Shown: piece after piece, positions 58,417 through 64,000 of the stretch
Layout: every line of letters begins with the position of its first letter
Numbering within the stretch: position 1 is the first letter of the stretch
Assembly: GCF_022761015.1 (NCBI RefSeq)
Contig: NZ_JAKWJQ010000003.1
Location: forward strand, 186,001-250,000
Reading direction: 5' to 3'
Source of the DNA: Humibacter sp. RRB41
GTDB taxonomy: Bacteria > Actinomycetota > Actinomycetes > Actinomycetales > Microbacteriaceae
DNA length: 64,000 bases
Notes under the pieces: model-generated
The model's input: only the letters and a program-made list of their open reading frames with translations
Database searches by the model: none
What the model was told of the DNA's origin: nothing
Translations under genes and position numbers: made by a program

Positions 58417-58926
58417 TTAGGAGACCGCGTCGTGCTTCTTTGTGCGCCTGAAGGAGAAATACTTGTGCCCGCCGTAGCTGATCACCGCGACGGCGAGCGC
58501 GACACATCCCTGGGCGATTACAGGGGCGGTCCCTGTGGTCTCGATGACGAGAGGCAGCAAAACCGTATTGAGTCCGAGACCTGCGAGATTGACGACGGTG
58601 AATCGCGCGAGGTCGAGCCAGAAGTGGCCGCGCACCCTGAACACGAAGTACCTGTGGAGGAAGAAGGCGCAGAGAATGGCGACGGCGTACGACAAATAGA
58701 GAGAAACCATGTAGCCGAAGCGGCCGAGGTGCACACCGATGAGTTGCTGCGCAAGCGTGAACAGGGCCCAGCCGAGCACGGTGTTGAAGGCACCCACAAT
58801 GAGGAACGCGACGCGCTGATCCGTGACGAGCTTGAGCAGCAGGCCGCGAGGAGTGGCAGAAGCCTCGGACACCCTTTGGGCATCGTGATCGGCTGCCGTC
58901 TCAGTCGCACCGCGGTCTGTGAGCAT
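58417..58926 (-). CDS. GtrA-family membrane protein
   Basis: A 169-residue protein with four helices: FLIVGAFNTVLGWALFTLAQ, YLSYAVAILCAFFLHRYFVF, FTVVNLAGLGLNTVLLPLVI and a last one ending ISYGGHKYFSFRR. GtrA proteins assist flipping of polyprenyl-phosphate sugars made by GtrB-type enzymes; such an enzyme is encoded head-to-head at 58950. ATG 58926 follows minus-strand TACATT by seven bases. Confidence 0.9.
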   Translation of the reverse strand: MLTDRGATETAADHDAQRVSEASATPRGLLLKLVTDQRVAFLIVGAFNTVLGWALFTLAQQLIGVHLGRFGYMVSLYLSYAVAILCAFFLHRYFVFRVRGHFWLDLARFTVVNLAGLGLNTVLLPLVIETTGTAPVIAQGCVALAVAVISYGGHKYFSFRRTKKHDAVS

Positions 58927-58933
58927 CACTCTT

Positions 58934-58943
58934 AATGTAGTGT
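58934..58943. promoter_or_regulatory. Overlapping divergent -10 hexamers of GtrA and GtrB-like genes
   Basis: Minus-strand TACATT (58934-58939) is seven bases from ATG 58926; plus-strand TAGTGT (58938-58943) is six bases from GTG 58950. They overlap by two bases within a 23-base gap, so polymerase can hardly occupy both. Confidence 0.45.
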
Positions 58944-58949
58944 CACGGC

Positions 58950-59981
58950 GTGACCCCTGTAACGCCGCCCCACTCGATCTCGGTTGTTGTGCCCGTATAT
59001 CGTGGCGCAGAAACTCTGCCGGCCCTCGTGGCCGAGATCCAGTCACTAGTTGACGGTTTCAGGACTCCGCACGGGCGCGCGGCCCGAGTCGCGGAAGTGC
59101 TCCTCGTCCACGATCACGGACCGGACGCGTCCGCCTCTGTGATTCGAGAACTGGAGCAACTCCACTCCTTTGTTCGAGGGATATGGCTGAGCCGCAACTT
59201 CGGTCAGCACGCTGCGACCCTTGCGGGCATCGCGTCGTCAGGGGAGGAGTGGATCTCCACGATCGATGAGGACGGTCAGTACGACCCCGGGCAAATTGGA
59301 ATCATGCTGGACGTGGCAATGGAGGAGCAGGCCAGTCTCGTCTACGCGCACCCAGTGAACGAGGCTCCGCACAGTTTCTTCCGTAACGTCACGTCGCGTA
59401 CGTCGAAGCGGATCGTCGACGTTTTGAGCGGCGGCAAAGGCGCACGCGTCTATCACTCGTTTCGTCTCATGTTGGGCGAGACCGGTCGGTCCGTCGCAGC
59501 CTATGCGGGTCAAGGTGTGTATCTCGACGTGGCGCTCGGGTGGGTTGCTGACGACATTTCGACGGCCCCGATCCGGCTCCGTGAAGAGTTCGACAGACCA
59601 TCCGGCTACAACTTGCGTCGCTTGCTTTCTCACTTCTGGCGACTCGTCCTTACGAGCGGCACCAGGGGCCTACGTGTCGTCAGCGTCGTCGGAGCGATCC
59701 TCGCTGCTCTCGGACTCGTTACTGCGATCGTGCTCGCCGTCAATCGCGTCGCCGGGGGCTCTTGGCCACAGGGATGGGCCTCTCTCATGGTGGCGGTGCT
59801 CGTCATCGGTGGCATCGTCCTCTTCTTCCTCGGGATCATCGCCGAGTATGTCGGGGTCGTCGTCAACCAGGCGATGGGAAGACCGCCATACCTGATCATC
59901 TCCGACCCCGACCGTGGCCCACTCGGGCGCGACAGTCAGACGACTGCATTCACCCCGGAGGGCAAGGACTTTCCGAAGTGA
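58950..59981 (+). CDS. Family 2 glycosyltransferase, GtrB-like polyprenyl-phosphate sugar synthase
   Basis: A 343-residue enzyme: ISVVVPVYRGAETLPALV, VLLVHDHGPDASA, LSRNFGQHAATLAGI and STIDEDGQYDPGQI for metal binding. Two C-terminal helices at about 235-310 (VVSVVGAILAALGLVTAIVL; LMVAVLVIGGIVLFFLGIIA) anchor it. This is the classical GtrB plan, paired with the GtrA gene next door. The stop overlaps the epimerase start (GTGA). Confidence 0.9.
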   Translation: MTPVTPPHSISVVVPVYRGAETLPALVAEIQSLVDGFRTPHGRAARVAEVLLVHDHGPDASASVIRELEQLHSFVRGIWLSRNFGQHAATLAGIASSGEEWISTIDEDGQYDPGQIGIMLDVAMEEQASLVYAHPVNEAPHSFFRNVTSRTSKRIVDVLSGGKGARVYHSFRLMLGETGRSVAAYAGQGVYLDVALGWVADDISTAPIRLREEFDRPSGYNLRRLLSHFWRLVLTSGTRGLRVVSVVGAILAALGLVTAIVLAVNRVAGGSWPQGWASLMVAVLVIGGIVLFFLGIIAEYVGVVVNQAMGRPPYLIISDPDRGPLGRDSQTTAFTPEGKDFPK

Positions 59982-60907
59982 ATGCGAAGCGCGCGCTCGT
60001 TATCGGGAGCCACGGCCTTTTAGGGCAAGCGCTCTCACGTGAATTGACGCGGCGCGGCGCCGACGTTTTCTCTCCGGAGATTCGTTGGGGGCTACCGGCG
60101 AGTCGAAGCGATCTGCAGCACGCCTTTCGTAGTCTCACTAAGCCCGACGAGCCGTGGTCCTTGTATTGGTCTGCCGGAGCCGGCGTCACTCAGACACCCC
60201 AGAACGCATTCGACGAAGAGATCGCCGTCTTCTCGTCGTTCGTCGATCACATTGCTCGATCGAAGGCGGCGAGCCGGGGTACGATCTTCTTCGCTTCGTC
60301 GGTGGGCGGCGCATATGGGGGATCGGCAAATCCGCCCTTTACGGAATCAACCCTTCCTTCTCCGCTCGCGCCGTACGGGCAAACAAAGCTGATTCTCGAA
60401 CGCATCGTCGCGAGCCTCACTGATGTCGGTGCGCGCGTGGCCATCGGTCGGATCGCAAACCTGTACGGCCCTGGACAGAACCTTGCCAAACCCCAGGGAC
60501 TCGTCTCGCAACTTTGCGTCTCCCTGGTGACGAATAGGCCGCTGGGGGTCTATGTGCCCATGGACACCCTGCGCGACTACATCTACGTTCAGGACGCCGC
60601 GACCGTCGTCGTCGACCTGCTACAAACAGTGGCAGCTTGGGAATCGGGTTCGCGACCCGTCACCAAGATCATCGCCACTGGTCAGGCGATTTCGATCGCC
60701 AAGGTCCTCGGAGAGATGCGTCTGATCGCCCGTCGTCGCCCGCCGCTTATCCTCGCATCCTCGACATACGCGACGTCGCAGACGAGAGATTTACGCGTGC
60801 GCTCGACGGTTTTTCCGGAACTCGATCGAAGGGCCCACACTCCATTCCCTGTCGGATTTGCGCGCACATTAGCCGATGTACGCTCTCGCATTCTGAACCC
60901 AAGCTAA
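59978..60907 (+). CDS. NAD-dependent epimerase/dehydratase (extended SDR)
   Basis: A 309-residue SDR: ALVIGSHGLLGQALSREL binds nucleotide, FFASSVGGAYGGS is the Ser region and APYGQTKLILERI the Tyr-Lys pair. GRIANLYGPGQN and DTLRDYIYVQDAA follow the GalE/reductase pattern. It likely makes the sugar used by the coupled GtrB-like enzyme. Its last bases overlap the convergent membrane-protein stop (CTAA at 60904-60907). Confidence 0.85.
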   Translation: MNAKRALVIGSHGLLGQALSRELTRRGADVFSPEIRWGLPASRSDLQHAFRSLTKPDEPWSLYWSAGAGVTQTPQNAFDEEIAVFSSFVDHIARSKAASRGTIFFASSVGGAYGGSANPPFTESTLPSPLAPYGQTKLILERIVASLTDVGARVAIGRIANLYGPGQNLAKPQGLVSQLCVSLVTNRPLGVYVPMDTLRDYIYVQDAATVVVDLLQTVAAWESGSRPVTKIIATGQAISIAKVLGEMRLIARRRPPLILASSTYATSQTRDLRVRSTVFPELDRRAHTPFPVGFARTLADVRSRILNPS

Positions 60908-63267
60908 CCGCCGGCAGCGTTGCTATCGACTCGGTACACAGCGAAATGGCCCTTTACGAGTACGAGGTCGGCGTAGTTTTTCAATCGCGAAGACTCGCGC
61001 GACACAGAGCGATCAACGACGATCCAGTCCACGGAGTGCTCCCGCAGCCAGTTCATCGTCGTCGGCGATGGACTCGATAGAGCCCCGTCATTCTGAGCGA
61101 GGAATGCTGGATCCCAGAACCGTGTCCCGGCCGGGGCCGAATCCCAATCAGGAGCTACGTCCTGCGGGGCTGGGGCGTAGTCCCAGCCTTCGAGGAGCAC
61201 TTGTCTTTCTGAGAGCGCGCCGAGCCAGAAGTGCCGGGCGTTGCTGCAATATGCGTCGACGGGGGGCTCCGCCTTCACGGGAGGCTGGGCGCTGAACGGC
61301 GGTTGCGCCGTCCCTAAACAGTGCATGTTGGTGACGATCGTGTCATCAACCTGAGAATGGTCACGCACCCACCGGGCCGCGTACGCCCCGTCGGCGTCGG
61401 TCTTTGGAAACCAGGAGGTCTGCGACATCGGCAAAAGCCCTTGAACGGCCAATTCCGTCGCGCTCGAGCCCTGGAGCGCGACAACCGAGACGAGCAGCCC
61501 GACGATCACGAGTCCGCTGAGGGGCGCTCGCCTGCGCTTCGCGAACAGGACGATCACAAGCACAGCGATGGCGCCGATCAGGAGCGAGAGAGAGATGAGG
61601 ACCGCATACGGCGCGAAAAGATCTGCCCACGTCTTTTGGTACTCATAAGCGATTGGGATATGAAAGGAATGCCGCACCGCAACTGCAGCCCCGAGTCCGA
61701 GTACTAGGGACACCGGCACTACCGCGACTCCGACTCGACGGTTGACATGCAGCGCTTTGGCAGCCTCGAAGACACCGATCCCAGCGAGTATGCCCAGTAG
61801 GGGCCAGGCGCCGCGCAAGAACCAGATCTGGCTGAGGGTGGGATGTGCCGTCAATAAGGATCCACCGAAGCCTGACAGCCCGACGCCGGCGAGCATCCAG
61901 ACCCCTAGGTCTTTGCGTTTCACGATGATCGCGACGAGCGCCGCGATCACCCCGAGAGACCACCCCACTGCTAGGAATGCTGCCTTGAACGGGCTGAGGT
62001 GAATAGCGAAAGCCGGGTGCAGCAACGATGCGAATGCGGTCCAGTGCGTGGCTGTGACATCGAGAGATGGGACGAGACCGCGGGCCCCGGTGCCCAGAAT
62101 CAAGTACAGAGTGGCGAGGAAGAGGACTGCGACTGCGCCAAGAAGGAACAATATTCTTCCGGACTTTCGCGCCCTGATAATCCAGCCAACAGCCAAAGCC
62201 GCGATCAGAGCGCAGATCGTCTGAGGCAGCAGAGTCGCCTTGGCTCCTCCAGCGACGAACGCGATCAGCACGAAAGCCGATAGTTGGGGAAGGCTTACGC
62301 GTTTCCGGCTGATGATGACTATTGCGAGCAGTAGCAGCAGATGAAATATCGGTTGCGCGAACGTCTGGGTGGGACTCCTATAGACGCCGAGATTGAGGCT
62401 CGCGACCTGGATGAGGGGGTAATGAGTGCCCGCCCACAATGGCGGAGGATTCGTGAAGTACGCGAACCCGGCTCCGAGAACTGCGCCGACCGATGACTTC
62501 GTGATCCGATGTGCCAAAGCGGCACAAAGCAGCACAGCGAGGATCAAGAGAGGGATCGTGGCCAGGCGTAAGACGAGAACCGTTAGATCGATCCCCGTCC
62601 AACGGGCTGCATCTGCGATGTGGTACGAGACCATCAACTCGTACTTGAGAGGTATGGCTGCAACATTCGGGAAGGTGGTTCCACCATGAAGCACCATTGC
62701 TGAGATGGCCTGCTGGAAGTTCATGTCCTCTTGTGGCGCGACCGCGTACCACTGACCGGGCATGCCAGGAATCTGCGAGATCGTGTGGTTCCGCCAGTCG
62801 TTGTTGACCACCCACCAACACGCCAGCACGCTGAACGCGGACAGAGCCCAGCCCATCCATGCAGGGGTTTCTGCGGCGTCTGCCTGCGAACGCCACAGGC
62901 TCCGGAGCCGGGGACGGACAATGCAGAGGCCCACCACGATGACGATCCAGACCGCGGCTAATCGCGGTACTCCAAACGGCGTGAGCAGCCAAGTCAAGAG
63001 GGTCTGGACGCAGAGCCCGAGTGTAGTTCCTGCAGCGACTTCTTCGAGGAATGACTTGGGATTCGTCCTCAGCATTCGCCATAGCAACGTCCCGGGAATC
63101 GCTGCGAAGACGAGAAGGTACAGCGAGTACAGGAAAACAGAGAGCAACGGTGTGTTGAAGGCAACGAACATCACCAGCGTGGCGACGTAGCCGACTATGG
63201 CGGGGACCCATCGCACAAGCCGATGGCCCCACTGAGGGAGCAGCGAATGCCGGTCGACGATCGACAC
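60904..63267 (-). CDS. 787-residue polytopic membrane protein with outer C-terminal domain
   Basis: About fourteen helices are followed by a C-terminal soluble part (about 625-787). The long first loop reads NNDWRNHTISQIPGMPGQWY, then APQEDMNFQQAISAMVL. The tail has VRDHSQVDDTIVTNMHCLG, three PP-containing six-residue repeats, and VDWIVVDRSVSR, resembling the outer domains of DUF6541-type or GT-C proteins. Function not known; extracytoplasmic sugar transfer or polymer handling fits. GTG 63267 lies 24 bases after the upstream aminotransferase stop, so they share a transcript. Confidence 0.7.
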   Translation of the reverse strand: MSIVDRHSLLPQWGHRLVRWVPAIVGYVATLVMFVAFNTPLLSVFLYSLYLLVFAAIPGTLLWRMLRTNPKSFLEEVAAGTTLGLCVQTLLTWLLTPFGVPRLAAVWIVIVVGLCIVRPRLRSLWRSQADAAETPAWMGWALSAFSVLACWWVVNNDWRNHTISQIPGMPGQWYAVAPQEDMNFQQAISAMVLHGGTTFPNVAAIPLKYELMVSYHIADAARWTGIDLTVLVLRLATIPLLILAVLLCAALAHRITKSSVGAVLGAGFAYFTNPPPLWAGTHYPLIQVASLNLGVYRSPTQTFAQPIFHLLLLLAIVIISRKRVSLPQLSAFVLIAFVAGGAKATLLPQTICALIAALAVGWIIRARKSGRILFLLGAVAVLFLATLYLILGTGARGLVPSLDVTATHWTAFASLLHPAFAIHLSPFKAAFLAVGWSLGVIAALVAIIVKRKDLGVWMLAGVGLSGFGGSLLTAHPTLSQIWFLRGAWPLLGILAGIGVFEAAKALHVNRRVGVAVVPVSLVLGLGAAVAVRHSFHIPIAYEYQKTWADLFAPYAVLISLSLLIGAIAVLVIVLFAKRRRAPLSGLVIVGLLVSVVALQGSSATELAVQGLLPMSQTSWFPKTDADGAYAARWVRDHSQVDDTIVTNMHCLGTAQPPFSAQPPVKAEPPVDAYCSNARHFWLGALSERQVLLEGWDYAPAPQDVAPDWDSAPAGTRFWDPAFLAQNDGALSSPSPTTMNWLREHSVDWIVVDRSVSRESSRLKNYADLVLVKGHFAVYRVDSNAAGG
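61255..61308 (-). repeat. Three 18-base in-frame repeats
   Basis: Codons for AQPPFS, AQPPVK and AEPPVD follow each other in the outer domain of the 787-residue protein, between two Cys. Probable slippage-derived, possibly a flexible loop. Confidence 0.7.
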
Positions 63268-63291
63268 CGGCGCCGAAGCGGACAGGGATGC

Positions 63292-64000
63292 CTACCGAAG
63301 TTGAGAAAGGAACTCGAGCGCGACGTCGATGACGCGGTCCTGCTCGGCATCCGTGAGGTCGTACGAACAGGGTAATGACAGTCCGCGGTTGAAGATGTCT
63401 TCGGCGACCGCGCCGCCGAGCTGCGCAGACCCCTGCCACGGTGGCTGCATGTGCAGCGGGCGCCAGAGCGGGCGTGAGCCGATCTGCGCCTCCCCCATGT
63501 GCTTCCAGAGCGCATCCCGATACTCGGTGCCGATGCCCGCGGGTGCGAGCACCGAGTACAGCCAGTAGGTTGCGTCGAAGCCCGGGACACGCGGCGGGGC
63601 AGTGATCGCCGTACCGGCGAACGCCTTGTCATAGCGGCGCGCGACGTGTGCGCGTCGTGCTTTCAGCTCATCGAGACGGTCGAGTTGCGCAAGGCCGAGC
63701 GCGGCTGCGATGTTGGTCAGGCGGTAGTTGTATCCGACCTCGTCGTGCAGGTACCCGATGTCTGGCACCTTGGCTTGCGTGGAGAGGTGCTTTGCCCGCG
63801 CGGCAAGGTCGGCGTCGTCGGTGACCAGCATCCCGCCGCCGCCTGCCGTGGCGATTTTGTTGCCGTTGAAGGAGAAGGCGCCGATGGTGCCGATGGTGCC
63901 GGTGTGGCGACCGGCGAAGGCGCCGTCGCTCCATGTGGCGCCGAGCGATTCTGCGGCGTCTTCGACAATGGCGATGCCGTTGCTCAGGCAGAACTCGACC
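63292..64000 (-). CDS. DegT/DnrJ/EryC1/StrS sugar aminotransferase, 5' end outside window
   Basis: About 236 C-terminal residues of a PLP enzyme that aminates a keto nucleotide sugar. AIVEDAAESLGATW (PLP-contacting Asp) is followed by GAFSFNGNKIATAGGGGMLV, where the Lys forms the Schiff base. Then come HDEVGYNYRLTNIAAALGLAQ and RPLWRPLHMQPPW. The frame is open to base 64000. It precedes the 787-residue protein gene on the same strand and implies an amino sugar in the glycan. Confidence 0.95.
   Translation of the reverse strand, partial: VEFCLSNGIAIVEDAAESLGATWSDGAFAGRHTGTIGTIGAFSFNGNKIATAGGGGMLVTDDADLAARAKHLSTQAKVPDIGYLHDEVGYNYRLTNIAAALGLAQLDRLDELKARRAHVARRYDKAFAGTAITAPPRVPGFDATYWLYSVLAPAGIGTEYRDALWKHMGEAQIGSRPLWRPLHMQPPWQGSAQLGGAVAEDIFNRGLSLPCSYDLTDAEQDRVIDVALEFLSQLR

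Noticed and set aside
63873-63901. Short direct repeat GGTGCCGAT in the aminotransferase gene
   Set aside because: It encodes a Thr-Ile-Gly duplication in frame; simple local slippage without further meaning.

Overview
The window is high-GC, gene-dense actinobacterial chromosome. A purK-purE-LCP start leading into surface-glycan genes, many GTG starts, ATGA/GTGA stop-start overlaps, an apparent galactofuranose pathway and a strong bias for GGATGCC/GGCATCC all suggest a Microbacteriaceae-type organism (Leifsonia/Microbacterium relatives). That assignment is inference from gene content and base usage, not a database match. I see no rRNA, tRNA, CRISPR array, transposase or prophage gene. No stretch above 300 bases lacks a gene or gene remnant.

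Layout. (1) 1-2862: end of purK, purE and an LCP ligase that probably attaches glycans to peptidoglycan. (2) 2891-9059, minus strand: nucleotide-sugar dehydrogenase, polyprenyl-phosphate-type GT2, sugar epimerase and two large membrane glycosyltransferase-like proteins. (3) 9148-19545: a block unrelated to glycans (MFS transporter, M20 peptidase, DedA protein, two-component system, acyltransferase, broken esterase, TetR with a divergent metallo-hydrolase, HAD phosphatase). (4) 19589-29004: dTDP-rhamnose genes in two divergent groups (rmlB-rmlD-GT4 on minus, rmlC-rmlA on plus) around a GT4, a UPF0104/AglD-type membrane protein, a GT2 and a DUF2142-like protein. (5) 29196-31243: a small redox-looking island (FrnE/DsbA-like protein, 43-codon ORF, HxlR regulator with one Cys, SDR) with two matching inverted repeats. 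(6) 31302-53835: galactan-type locus with a GlfT2-like galactofuranosyltransferase, UDP-galactopyranose mutase, galE, many GT2 enzymes, two Wzx-like flippases, two GT2-DUF2304 pairs, two DUF6541-like paralogues and a Wzm/Wzt-type ABC exporter. (7) 53923-63267: a stretch that reads less GC-extreme, with a 1121-residue two-domain glycosyltransferase, an unrecognised protein, a GtrA/GT2 pair, an epimerase and a 787-residue membrane protein. (8) 63292-64000: part of a DegT/StrS sugar aminotransferase.

Working together: RmlABCD would make dTDP-rhamnose, GalE and Glf would make UDP-galactofuranose, and the dehydrogenase, epimerases and aminotransferase would make further sugars. The GT2/GT4 enzymes and GlfT2 would build lipid-linked glycans. 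The ABC exporter and the flippases would move them across the membrane, the polytopic proteins would decorate them outside using polyprenyl-phosphate sugars, and an LCP enzyme would fix them to the wall. At least a dozen starts show a -10-like TANNNT hexamer 6-8 bases before an ATG or GTG, so leaderless mRNAs look common here.
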